Positions 26,798 to 35,960 of a stretch of DNA of 57,600 nt are shown one piece after another; the first letter of the stretch is position 1; each line of letters starts with the position of its first letter. The notes below the pieces were generated by a model that had not been told where the DNA came from, searched no databases, and worked only from the letters and a program-made list of their open reading frames with translations. The position numbers and the translations under genes were made by a program. The DNA is from an uncultured Clostridia bacterium. Its GTDB lineage: Bacteria > Bacillota > Clostridia > TANB77 > CAG-508. The DNA is taken from assembly GCA_947623465.1 (NCBI GenBank), contig CANQGU010000009.1:1-57600 (forward strand), given 5' to 3'.

Positions 26798-27772
26798 ATC
26801 AAAAGTAGTATAAAAAGAAATACATAACATTGCACAAAATAAAAGTTTTGTGCAAATAGGAGTAGGACTAAATATATAGATACCTAGTTCTAGTATCCCC
26901 TTTAAGTCTTGATATTACTTGCTTATAGGCTTCTATTAGTACCTTTATATCCTTTTATATTCGTTTTAAGTATATTTCAGTATAACGGCTATTTTTTTAT
27001 TTTCTTATTATAGTATAATTTTTATTTATATTTTTATCTAATTATTTATATTCTTAATTTTGTACTTATATTACCTTAATAAAAAAAGCCTAAAAAACGA
27101 TTTTAGTGATTTGCTTCAAAATAGCCTCATTTTTTAGACAACAAACTTATATGGCTAAATTTTAAAAACGGCTTAAAATCGATTCTGGTGCGTTGTTTCT
27201 TAGCGTTTTTTAATCTAAACTCAAGTAATGCCAATAATTACATCAATTTTATTAGTTCTTAATATTTATCATATTATAATAGTAAAATTGTTATTATTGG
27301 ATAATAATTTTTTATAAGTAATATTATAATGAAAATTATACAAACTAAAATAAGCAATCAAATTTATTAGACGATTAACTTTATTAGTTTAATATAAAAA
27401 AGCCTTAAAAACAATTTTGAGAGGTCTGAATTTATAAAAATATTTATTATTTTGAAAATATTATTTTAAATTTTAACCAAGTAACAAATGTTCGCTTTTT
27501 AGAATAGTAGGTTAAAATTTAAGATTGCACAAATTGAAAATTTCAAAATTCAGAATCAAAATTTGTAAATTTAAAATCTTAAAATCTACTATTCCCCCTA
27601 CTCTACTGTTTTTATTCAATTTGAAAATTTTCTTCATTAGCAGGTATTATGTTTATAATGTTATCTCTTTAAAAATAAATTAGAGCAAAGGCTTTTGACT
27701 TCCCTTACTCTTTTTATACCTACTTCAATATTATTCTTAAATATATATTTTTTTAATTTATACTTATATGAA
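26798..27772. other. Non-coding stretch of about 1 kb with degenerate repeats
   Basis: No credible gene on either strand. GCACAAAATAAAAGTTTTGTGC (26832-26853) is a short hairpin near the phosphatase end, part of a repeat family also seen near 29590 and 30955. AAAAAGCCT-TAAAAACRATTTT-like units occur near 27080 and 27398, with a related one near 27165. An imperfect inverted repeat spans 27502-27595 (GAATAGTAG / CTACTATTC outer arms). It looks like an eroded mobile or toxin-antitoxin remnant. Confidence 0.55.
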
Positions 27773-28459
27773 TTATGAAAATAATTTTATGATAATGCAG
27801 TTTTGACAGTCATCATCATTTAAATTAATTTCTTGAACAATACATTTATATTTTTTATTTTCTTTAATAATTCTTGTAACATTTTCAGAATAGTATCGTG
27901 GTATGTAACCTAATATTTTATTATTATACAATATTTTTACTGCATTAGAATCTTTTTCATTTTTTGGTTCTAATTCTAATGACAATTCATCTCCTATTTT
28001 TAAATTGTAACTTTTAATACAATTATTTCCATCGTCACAATTCATATAATGCCTTGAACCAGCAATTGGAAAAATTCTTTCAAATTTGTCATTTATATCG
28101 AAAATTGGATCTATAAAATATATATCATCTATTGGTAATTTTGCTCCACTTTTTTTTAGTAATTGATAAGCATCATATTCTACTAAACCATATTTATTTA
28201 AAATATTATCAATATCACTTCTTTTTTTATCAGGTAATCTACTTAAAAAAGCTGGAAACAATGTTTCACTTTCATATTTTTCTCTTTTTGGAAATGCAGT
28301 TAAAAGAGTAAATCCATTTTTTATTGCTAAATCAACATCTTCGTTATACTCAAATTCATATTTTCCATTTTTACTTAATGTTCCTACAATATATTGTTTT
28401 TTGGAAACTTTGTCATGCCAAATTAAATATAAATAATCTCTACCATTTGAAATAGCCAT
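27773..28459 (-). CDS. HipA N-terminal-like and HIRAN domain protein
   Basis: A 228-residue protein encoded directly downstream of the HipA-like kinase. Residues 1 to about 120 (LYLIWHDKVSKKQYIVGTL, then SRLPDKKRSDIDNILNKYGL) resemble the HipA-type N-terminal domain. Residues about 140-228 form a HIRAN domain (LELEPKNEKDSNAVKIL, LGYIPRYYSENV), a possible DNA-binding module. The gap to the kinase is one base, so the two are co-translated. The pair is likely a kinase-toxin-type or signalling module. Confidence 0.72.
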   Translation of the reverse strand: MAISNGRDYLYLIWHDKVSKKQYIVGTLSKNGKYEFEYNEDVDLAIKNGFTLLTAFPKREKYESETLFPAFLSRLPDKKRSDIDNILNKYGLVEYDAYQLLKKSGAKLPIDDIYFIDPIFDINDKFERIFPIAGSRHYMNCDDGNNCIKSYNLKIGDELSLELEPKNEKDSNAVKILYNNKILGYIPRYYSENVTRIIKENKKYKCIVQEINLNDDDCQNCIIIKLFS

Positions 28460-28460
28460 A

Positions 28461-29370
28461 TTATAAATCCTTCTTTCTAAAAATTTCTTTTAACAAGTTT
28501 ATTTTTCCTATTAAATATTTTTGTAATAATTCTTTTCTCATATCTGACATAAACTCAATATTAAAATTATATATGATATTATGTATACAATCATTTGATA
28601 ATATATTAATGACATCTTCAACATAATTAATTATATCATTTCTATTAATTTTTTTCAAATATTTTATTACTTCAATATGTGTCGGTAATCTTTTATTATT
28701 TCCATCTATTCTTATACTTGATTTTGATTTAGTATTTATTAAAGCATTAAATTTCATTTCATCATTTCCGAGATATTTTTCAATATCATCTTCATAAATA
28801 TGGGAACATAAAGCTGAACTATTATCATATAACGGTGCAAATCTAAATTCATTATTCTTTTTTATAAAAGCCCAATTAGAATGGTGACGATCTGTATTTC
28901 CTATAATGAAATCAAATATTAACATTTGGTAAAATTCAAAAGGGACAGAATTTATAACATTTCTAATAGAATCTTCTATCATTGATATATTATAATAGAT
29001 AGTATTATCAGGGTCATATAATCTATCAGAATCATAATTGGGATATAACGCAGTAATAAAACCAATACCCTCTATAAGAATTTCATCTCTTTGTTTTACA
29101 TTATAACTCATACAGCCTATTTTTTCATTATAATAACCGAATATCAATTTCTGCATTTTTTATATTAATAATTTTAGCAATATTTGATGATAATTTTTCA
29201 GCAATATATTCTGTTGATATCTCTATTATATTACCATATTTATCTTTTTTCACTTTTGGAAATTTAAATACTCCTATTTTATTATCATTTTCTAACCAAA
29301 TTTTTTCACTTCTACCAGACCCCTCTGAACTTCCTGTATATTCTTTCCAATTACTAAAATCTTTTAACAT
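28461..29370 (-). CDS. HipA/CtkA-like serine/threonine kinase, read through a +1 shift at CGG 29139
   Basis: About 302 residues when both frames are joined. The first frame has the glycine-rich loop GSSEGSGRSEKIWL and the lysine-bearing KFPKV, then ends AEIDI-RLL-stop. The second frame has IGYYNEKIGCMSYN, the catalytic IGNTDRHHSNW loop and APLYDNSSAL metal-binding motif. Skipping C29139 joins them as AEIDI-GYYNEKIG, which matches how CtkA-type kinases read. The frames overlap only at this point. The second frame alone would lack the ATP loop. GGAG precedes ATG29370. Partner HIRAN gene follows. Confidence 0.83.
29137..29139 (-). other. In-frame CGG, +1 shift site 6 (HipA-like kinase)
   Basis: Context ATT-C-GGT on the minus strand. 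Zero frame stops two codons later; the +1 frame gives GYYNEKIG. Confidence 0.8.
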
Positions 29371-29540
29371 TTTTCTCCAATCTTTATTTTTATAATTTAA
29401 AAATTTTCCATTTTTAGTATCTTATAAATTTACATATTACAAAATAGTATATCATTTTATATAAAAAATATCAATAATTCGTTTAAATTCGTTCAAAAAA
29501 TTTATTGAAATTTATATATTTATTTTTAAATATATAAAAA

Positions 29541-29611
29541 ATGTACCATCTTTTGCCTCAAAGGGTGGTACAAAAAATAGCCCCGTATAAAAGTTTTGTG
29601 CAAACAGGAAG
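29541..29611. repeat. About 75-bp repeat, copy A
   Basis: Matches 30893-30975 with scattered differences. It holds a hairpin GTACCATC-TTTTGCCTCAAA-GGGTGGTAC and a TTTTGTGCAAA tail. Lies just past the end of the metallophosphoesterase gene and may be its terminator. Confidence 0.7.
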
Positions 29612-29626
29612 TTGAAAACAAATATT

Positions 29627-30352
29627 TTATGTACCATAAAATATTTTCAATATTTCTTTATAAAAAGGGAATTTTAATCTATAAATTTCTTCTATAATTT
29701 CTTTGACATTATATTCAACATCAATGCTTTTAAATTTAATTTTTGAATTATTAATCTCTAACAATCCCGCTTTAGCTATATTGCTATTTAAAGGACACCC
29801 TAAAGAACCCGTGTTTATATACCATTTATCATCTATTTCATTAACACAACATGAATGTGTATGTCCAAACAAGAATATATCATCATCATATTCCTTAAAC
29901 AATTCTCTACTTTCTGTAGCACTTGGATTTTTAATATGTTTTTTATATATCCTAGCATTTTCTTGAGGATAATGAACTATTAAAATCTTTTTACCTTCTA
30001 TTTGTATATTTTCAGATAATTTAAATTCACTTAAAAATTCTATAGATTGTTCACTTAATTGATTGTGATTCCATTTATGATTTTCAATTTCTTCCTTACT
30101 TAGTTTTCTCTTATCATTATGTACCTCTTTTGGTAATCCATTTAATAAATATTGTTCATGATTTCCCTGTACAGCTATTAAAATATTTTTTCTTTTTAAT
30201 AGTTCTTGTACAGTTTCTTCTGGATTAATTCCTATTCCAATTATATCTCCACAGCATATAATTTTATCTACTTTTATTCTATCAAATTCATTTAAAACTG
30301 CTGTCAAAGCTTGTATATTACTATGTATATCAGTTATTATTCCTATTTTCAT
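29627..30352 (-). CDS. Metallophosphoesterase, YfcE-like
   Basis: A 241-residue calcineurin-like phosphoesterase. Metal-binding motifs appear in order: DIHSN (about 7-11), GDIIG (about 35), GNHE (about 62) and GHTH (about 163). The family hydrolyses phosphodiesters or phosphoproteins, but the substrate is unknown. AAGGAA precedes ATG30352. It lies between two copies of a 75-bp repeat together with the small gene at 30415, so both may be recent arrivals. Confidence 0.85.
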   Translation of the reverse strand: MKIGIITDIHSNIQALTAVLNEFDRIKVDKIICCGDIIGIGINPEETVQELLKRKNILIAVQGNHEQYLLNGLPKEVHNDKRKLSKEEIENHKWNHNQLSEQSIEFLSEFKLSENIQIEGKKILIVHYPQENARIYKKHIKNPSATESRELFKEYDDDIFLFGHTHSCCVNEIDDKWYINTGSLGCPLNSNIAKAGLLEINNSKIKFKSIDVEYNVKEIIEEIYRLKFPFYKEILKIFYGT

Positions 30353-30414
30353 AGTTAATATTCCTTCCTAATGATAATGCAATTAAGCATGTAACTTCGC
30401 ATTATAAAACAATA

Positions 30415-30642
30415 TTAGTATGCTTCATTTTTTATATCTTTTATAAATTCTGGTAAATTAGTAAATGTAGCTTTTATACCCTTATTTGTAAGTGAAAATA
30501 TATCTCTAGTTTTTTTATCTATTTCTTCTACTACTGATTTAGGAACTTTAATTGATATTCCAGCTTTTTTATATTCTTGTTCTATATATTTTTCTATAAA
30601 TTCATCTTTTATAAAATATAATTTTCCTTCTATTATTTCCAT
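30415..30642 (-). CDS. Short protein, possible internally deleted type III toxin (ToxN/CptN-like)
   Basis: A 75-residue protein. The start GKLYFIKDEFIEKY resembles the beginning of CptN/ToxN-type toxins, and the end GISIKVPKSVVEEIDKKTR with LTNKGIKATFTNL resembles their C-terminal helices. The family is normally about 160 residues, so a central deletion is likely. AAGGAG precedes the ATG. Directly upstream are a terminator and two pseudoknot repeats, the arrangement of type III toxin-antitoxin loci. The homology is from memory of the family and is uncertain. Confidence 0.45.
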   Translation of the reverse strand: MEIIEGKLYFIKDEFIEKYIEQEYKKAGISIKVPKSVVEEIDKKTRDIFSLTNKGIKATFTNLPEFIKDIKNEAY

Positions 30643-30657
30643 TTTACTCCTTATATA

Positions 30658-30785
30658 ATAATAAGGGAGTACGAAACTCCCTTATTTATTCACCAGTGTA
30701 TTTTCTCCTTGCCAACTGGGTGGCTGTTTTATCGATTATCTAGGGTATTTTACTCTTCGCCTCCTAGTAGGCAGTTTTTATTTAT
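30658..30785 (-). ncRNA. ToxI-like antitoxin RNA: two 48-nt pseudoknot repeats and terminator
   Basis: On the minus strand two repeats start at 30772 and 30724. Each has a 4-bp stem and a six-base loop pairing with a site 13-14 bases downstream. Repeat 1: stem GCCT/AGGC, loop CTAGG with CCTAG (30744-30740). Repeat 2: stem GCCA/TGGC, loop CCAGT with ACTGG (30697-30693). The linkers (GAAGAGTAAAATAC, AAGGAGAAAATAC) are alike. Both stem and loop pairings covary. A strong hairpin AATAAGGGAGT / ACTCCCTTATT ends the RNA before the toxin-like gene. Confidence 0.7.
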
Positions 30786-30791
30786 ATAATA

Positions 30792-30821
30792 ATTATAGCA
30801 TTTAATTGTTCATATTGTCAA
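30792..30821 (-). promoter_or_regulatory. Promoter of the ToxI-like RNA
   Basis: On the minus strand TTGACA (30821-30816) and TATAAT (30797-30792) with 18-base spacing, about 20 bases before repeat 1. Confidence 0.75.
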
Positions 30822-30892
30822 TAATTTATAAGAATTTTTCTAAAATTATTATATAATTATATTATATGATACTTATAAATATATAATACAAA

Positions 30893-30975
30893 TATTTTTA
30901 AATGTATCATCTTTTACCTCAAAGGGTGGTACAAGAAATAGAGCCACACTTATAAAAATTTTGTACAAATAGGAG
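30893..30975. repeat. About 75-bp repeat, copy B
   Basis: Copy of 29541-29611, again past the end of a minus-strand gene (31021). Shares TCATCTTTTRCCTCAAAGGG and the TTTTGTRCAAAYAGGA tail. Confidence 0.7.
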
Positions 30976-31020
30976 TAAGAATAAAACCATCTATTCATAA
31001 AATGTTGCTGAATAATTTAT

Positions 31021-34000
31021 TCACTCTCTCATTAATAAATTTATATATTGTTTTACTTGATTATATGCATTAAAGACACAATCATGTAGTCCAAGTTCTT
31101 TCATCTTTTTGTTTACTGTGTTATCATTTAACATTTTTAAAAAGTTAAATTCATACATTTTTAAGCTTTTATTATAATATTTATCGAATATATTCCCTGT
31201 AAATTTACTTGAAATTAATTCTATTTGTTCTTGAAGGTCTACCCCTATATATTCTAATATCCACTCTGGCTCATATACCCTTCTTATTTCTCCTATATAT
31301 TCATTTTCTCTATTTAAATTCATTTCTATTTCTGTTATTTCAAAATATTTTTTTGTTACTTCTTCTTTATTAATTTTATCTGATGTTTCCATATCTGAAA
31401 TAAAATATTCTAGTAAAGGTATAGCTATTTCTGCTTTAAATTTTTCTTCATCTATAAGTATATAAACTGAAAATAAATTTTGTATTTCCTCTAAAAATAT
31501 TTCATCTTCTATGTCAAAAAATGTATTTATTATTTTAAAGAAATCGTCTCCCCTTTTTATTAATTCTTTTAATGCTAAATATATATGTATGGATTTAAAA
31601 ATAAAATAAATTTTATTTTCTTTATGCTCTAATATTGGTAAATCTAGCAATTGTTTTAATTTTGAATCATTTATTTCTAATTGGCCTTTTTTAAAAGCTA
31701 TATAAGCTTCTTTTTGTAATTGCATTAACTGTTTATTACTTAATTTATATTTATCTACAAGATATTTAAAAACATTATCTATAAAAGATTTCATATCATC
31801 CAATTTTACATTTGTATTTTCTACTAATTCTATTAAAAAATCGACCTTTTTTAAATTTTCATTTTCAAATATTTCTTCAATATACCATTTGTCAAGAGCT
31901 TTATTAATTTTATTTTTTGTATTTTTATTTTTTTGATTGTATGTTATATATTTAATAAGCATTTGCAAAAATTCATTTTCAATATCTTTTATTTCTTTTC
32001 CTTCAAATAACTCTTTAATATATTTTTCTTCTTTTTCTTTGTTTGTTTCTCTTTGTAATATTTTTTGTTTCTTTACTTCTTTTTTTATTTTCTTAAAGTC
32101 TATATCCAAATCTTCTAATTCTTCTTCATCTATTTTGCAAATCTCAGTAAGATTTTTTATTATGTATGTATAATTTTTTTTAGTATACAAATTTCGCAAA
32201 CTAGGTATCTCATTATATATAATATCTTTTATATACATACTAGATATTTCTTCTATAGTTTTTCCTTTTTCTAATAATTCTAGAGTATATTCTGGGATAA
32301 TTTCTGTCATGTCGGCTATAACATTATCTATTATAATTTCTAAGAGTATTTCAATTATATCTTCTATTCTTTCTATCATAAATTTGTGATTTTTCTTTTT
32401 TACACATTGAAAGCAAATTTTTAAGTAGCTTTCCATATCAAATATGTCATTTATTTGTAATAATATTCTAAATGGATCATCAAAGAAATATTGTACTTCT
32501 TGCAAATTGTTTAATTCATACTTTTTAAAACAATCTAGTAAATATGGGTAGATTATGTCATTTTCATAATCCATAATTTCAAAAACTTCATATCCATTTC
32601 CTTGCTTAAACATATTATCAATGGTTTCTTCTAGCATCTTTTTACGTTCAAATGTTAAATGTTCTATAAAAATATGATACATAATTGAAAATTTACTATA
32701 CTGATATTCATCTAGCTTTTCATAGTCTTCTTCTACTTTTTTGGCTATTTTTTCTGTAATTTCTCTTTTTTCACAAAATATATCAATATAATGAAGCATA
32801 TCTATATATTTAGCATTTTCAATATATTTTTCTATATCAATCTCGTTATTTTTTATTTTTGATATAATATAATCTCTAATACTATGCTTACAAGTGTCTA
32901 ATATCTTATCATTATTTTCATTGAATTCTATTTTAACAAATGAAATTGTTAAAGTTGTTATAGCTTTTGAAAATTCATCCTCCAATTTTAATATTTCTTC
33001 TTTTGTGCTATTTCTATCAGATAACATTGCTATGAATTGTTCTTTTATTTTATTTTCTAACATTTCATATCCAGATAGTGCGATTATGTTTAATAATATT
33101 TGCTCATAAAAATTTAATTTTTTATATTCTTTATCCCATATTTTTTGTGGGTTTTCTAATAGTTCATCAATATATTCCAATATTTTATTCTTATCTATAT
33201 TATCAATACTTTCACATATATATGCAATCATACCAGGATTAAAGTTTTCATGCATTATAATAGTGTTATAGTATTTGTAATTAAGTAATTCTATATATTT
33301 ATCTGTCCATAACAAATTATTTTTTTCAAGATGCTTATACAATATTTGTGCTTTTTCAATATTTGTATAGTCCCCTACATCTACCAATTCTTCTTCAATA
33401 ATCTCTGTGCATTGATAAAATTTATGAAATATCTCTTTTGCATTGTTATATATATAAGTTCTTGTTGTTAAAATCAATTTTTTATTATCACTATATTTAA
33501 AAATTTTTATTAAATCATTTAGACTTAAATCTATTTCACTGTTTTTTAGATGGTTTACATTTGATCCTAAAAAGTCATCTGCTAAACAAATTATTTTTTG
33601 ATCTTTATTTAATAAGATTTTTTCTTCTAATTTGTTTAGTTCATTTGCTCTTCCATATATAAACTTAAATCCTTTTTCTTTATATATTTTTACTAATTCA
33701 TTTGCAATTGTTGTTTTTCCCACCCAAGGTTCTCCATGTAATAGTACAATATTGTCTTTTTCTAATATATTTTTTGCTTCGATAAATGGTTTGGTTTTAA
33801 CAAAAACTTCATTTTCTTTCATTATTTCATTAATTCTATTTTGTTCGATAATATCTTCATTTGAATTTATAATATTAGCTTTTATTTCTTTCTTTATTTT
33901 TTCTATTTTTGTATTTGAGTTTTTCCATGAATTATAGACTTCTGTAACTTTATCTATTAATTCATTATTTTTTAATTCTTGAAATTCTATTCTTTTAGTT

Positions 34001-34392
34001 TTTGCATTAATTTTCATATTTTCTAGTATCTTGTTTGTATTTTCTATAGTAAACACATGATAATAAATTTTTGTTTTGGTATTTGGCAATACTTCAACTA
34101 CAAAATATATTGCGCCTTTTCCATCTTGTATAAAATTTTTTAAATCTACTTTTTTTACATCATATTTTATAGTAGTGGTACTAAATTTTGTTACAGTTTT
34201 TCCTTTTACTTGAACAGGAATTTTTCCTAACAAATTATTTGATGTTATCTGCTTTGAATTATATAAGTCTATAGTTCCATCTAATGATATTGTTTTATCA
34301 TTTTTTTCAATATTACCTATTAATATGTCATATTTATATATTTCATTATTTATAGCATTAATTGCAATATTTTCAGTTCTAATTGTATTCAA
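31021..34392 (-). CDS. DUF4365-like nuclease domain and STAND NTPase protein
   Basis: A 1,123-residue cytosolic protein. Residues 1 to about 150 look like DUF4365: LDGTIDLYNS and IPVQVKGK suggest a PD-(D/E)XK-type core. A P-loop NTPase follows, with Walker A GEPWVGKTT at about 218-226, Walker B ICLADDFLG near 270, and ILTTRTYIY, as in nSTAND3-type ATPases. From about 400 on it is helix-rich repeats to the end, a likely sensor. This nuclease-STAND-repeat plan is that of Avs-like antiphage proteins. No phage test is implied by sequence alone. No CGG of any phase occurs in the gene. Confidence 0.78.
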   Translation of the reverse strand: MNTIRTENIAINAINNEIYKYDILIGNIEKNDKTISLDGTIDLYNSKQITSNNLLGKIPVQVKGKTVTKFSTTTIKYDVKKVDLKNFIQDGKGAIYFVVEVLPNTKTKIYYHVFTIENTNKILENMKINAKTKRIEFQELKNNELIDKVTEVYNSWKNSNTKIEKIKKEIKANIINSNEDIIEQNRINEIMKENEVFVKTKPFIEAKNILEKDNIVLLHGEPWVGKTTIANELVKIYKEKGFKFIYGRANELNKLEEKILLNKDQKIICLADDFLGSNVNHLKNSEIDLSLNDLIKIFKYSDNKKLILTTRTYIYNNAKEIFHKFYQCTEIIEEELVDVGDYTNIEKAQILYKHLEKNNLLWTDKYIELLNYKYYNTIIMHENFNPGMIAYICESIDNIDKNKILEYIDELLENPQKIWDKEYKKLNFYEQILLNIIALSGYEMLENKIKEQFIAMLSDRNSTKEEILKLEDEFSKAITTLTISFVKIEFNENNDKILDTCKHSIRDYIISKIKNNEIDIEKYIENAKYIDMLHYIDIFCEKREITEKIAKKVEEDYEKLDEYQYSKFSIMYHIFIEHLTFERKKMLEETIDNMFKQGNGYEVFEIMDYENDIIYPYLLDCFKKYELNNLQEVQYFFDDPFRILLQINDIFDMESYLKICFQCVKKKNHKFMIERIEDIIEILLEIIIDNVIADMTEIIPEYTLELLEKGKTIEEISSMYIKDIIYNEIPSLRNLYTKKNYTYIIKNLTEICKIDEEELEDLDIDFKKIKKEVKKQKILQRETNKEKEEKYIKELFEGKEIKDIENEFLQMLIKYITYNQKNKNTKNKINKALDKWYIEEIFENENLKKVDFLIELVENTNVKLDDMKSFIDNVFKYLVDKYKLSNKQLMQLQKEAYIAFKKGQLEINDSKLKQLLDLPILEHKENKIYFIFKSIHIYLALKELIKRGDDFFKIINTFFDIEDEIFLEEIQNLFSVYILIDEEKFKAEIAIPLLEYFISDMETSDKINKEEVTKKYFEITEIEMNLNRENEYIGEIRRVYEPEWILEYIGVDLQEQIELISSKFTGNIFDKYYNKSLKMYEFNFLKMLNDNTVNKKMKELGLHDCVFNAYNQVKQYINLLMRE

Positions 34393-34453
34393 TAGCTTCT
34401 CCTTTTATAATAAACATGTAGTTCATTATGTATTTTTTTAGTGATTATATAAT

Positions 34454-34489
34454 AAAAAACAGATAATTTCAATTAATTATCTGTCCTTT
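34454..34489 (-). terminator. Terminator after lemA
   Basis: On the minus strand GGACAGATAATT / AATTATCTGTTTTTT; ends the 35932-34497 operon. Confidence 0.75.
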
Positions 34490-34496
34490 AGCTTTA

Positions 34497-35036
34497 TTAT
34501 AAATCAATCTTTACATCTTCACGTTTCTTTTCTTCAGCATTGAAAAATTCCTTTTTAGTCATACCTTTTGAATTTGCAATTATACTTGATGGAAAAGTAA
34601 CAATTTTTTGATTATAATAAGATACATTAGCATTGTAAAGTCTACGAGCAGCTTGTAAATGTTCTTCTACATCAGCAATTGATAATTGTAATGTTTTATA
34701 ATTTTCGCTTGCTTTTAATTCTGGATAATTTTCAGCTATTGCAGCTATTTTTGTAAATTGTTCTTCCATCATGGCATTTGCTTCACTTTTTTCTTTCATT
34801 GTCATACCTTGACGCAATTCTATTGTTTTTACTAAAGTTTCTTGTTCATATTTTGCATATCCTTTTACAACATCAACCATTTTTGTTAACACATCATATC
34901 TTTTAGTTAAAGCTACATCTATGCCAGAATTTGCTTCATCAATTTTTATAAGAGCTTTGTTTAATCCATTAGATATTAAAATTATATAAAGGGTTATAAT
35001 TGCTACAATTACTATAATAACTATTGCTACTGTCAT
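34497..35036 (-). CDS. lemA: LemA family protein
   Basis: A 179-residue protein with an N-terminal TM helix (about 4-22) and a helical body. YNxxLTKR-like ALTKRYDVLTKMVDVVKGYAKYEQET and LYNANVSYYNQKIVTFPS are LemA signatures. LemA proteins are membrane-bound with a cytosolic or surface helical bundle; their role is poorly known. It begins 2 bases after the DUF3137 gene, so the two are co-translated, an arrangement seen in many Firmicutes. Confidence 0.9.
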   Translation of the reverse strand: MTVAIVIIVIVAIITLYIILISNGLNKALIKIDEANSGIDVALTKRYDVLTKMVDVVKGYAKYEQETLVKTIELRQGMTMKEKSEANAMMEEQFTKIAAIAENYPELKASENYKTLQLSIADVEEHLQAARRLYNANVSYYNQKIVTFPSSIIANSKGMTKKEFFNAEEKKREDVKIDL

Positions 35037-35038
35037 TT

Positions 35039-35932
35039 TTACACCTCCTTTTTAAATAAATTATTATCAAGATTAAGTTCATCTACAAATTGTGTTATTA
35101 TATTTACTTCATTTGCTATTCTTGCAATCGTTTCTTCTTCATCTATCGCTTTAAATACATTTGTTGGTTCAAAAGAATCTTTATTATCGTATAATCCAAT
35201 ATGTAAACGGTTATCTATAAAACATAAAAGAAATTTACCTTTTACAGTTTCTTTTAATTTTTCAATTCTATCCATTAAAGATGGTGTAATAATATAAAAT
35301 GCTTCATGTTCATTTTGTGCAAATACATTAAATTTTTTGTTAAAGCTTTCAGATTCCATAGAAATTTTTTTAAATTTATCTTCGCCAAAATATGATGCTG
35401 TTTTTGAACTACCAAATCCTTTTTCAGATATTTGAACATCTGCTTTAAATTGTTTATTAAAATCAAATATCATCCATCTACCTTTAAATAATGTTTCATG
35501 TGATGTATTTGTATTTCCATTTGCATCAGTTGATGTATGTTCTTCTTGAATATGTACATCAGCTTGTTCAAAATTTATATCTTTATATTTAGCTGATATA
35601 TAATCTTCTGAGTGATATTCGTTTCCCATCTTTATCATATGTGTTCTTAAAATTGTATCACGAGGAATTCCAATATCTGGATTATAATTTAAATCTGTAA
35701 ATCTTTCTTGTAATGCTTTTAAAACAAATATTCTTTTAAAAGTTTTTTTATATTGTGAGCTTAACTTAGATGTTGCTATAAACATTATTACAAATCCTAC
35801 AACAAGCAGTATACTTGAATAAGCAAATGAATGTATAGCTATAGCAACAATTATAGTAATTAATAATATTATTATTGTTCCTATAATATATTTATTCTTC
35901 AATTTTTTTCTTATTTCTTCTAATTCTTCCAT
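35039..35932 (-). CDS. DUF3137 domain membrane protein
   Basis: A 297-residue protein. Two adjacent TM helices at about 15-50, then a soluble DUF3137 domain (FKGRWMIFDFNKQFKADVQI, FNKKFNVFAQNEHEAFYIITP, IDNRLHIGLYDNKDSFEP). These segments are typical of DUF3137 proteins paired with LemA. Function is unknown; the linked lemA gene suggests a shared membrane complex. Confidence 0.85.
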   Translation of the reverse strand: MEELEEIRKKLKNKYIIGTIIILLITIIVAIAIHSFAYSSILLVVGFVIMFIATSKLSSQYKKTFKRIFVLKALQERFTDLNYNPDIGIPRDTILRTHMIKMGNEYHSEDYISAKYKDINFEQADVHIQEEHTSTDANGNTNTSHETLFKGRWMIFDFNKQFKADVQISEKGFGSSKTASYFGEDKFKKISMESESFNKKFNVFAQNEHEAFYIITPSLMDRIEKLKETVKGKFLLCFIDNRLHIGLYDNKDSFEPTNVFKAIDEEETIARIANEVNIITQFVDELNLDNNLFKKEV

Positions 35933-35960
35933 AACTCATTTCTCCAAATTAATTTTTTAT

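Noticed and set aside
26977..27600. CRISPR array in the AT-rich non-coding region
   Set aside because: The repeated units are few, unequal in length and spacing, and not accompanied by cas genes.
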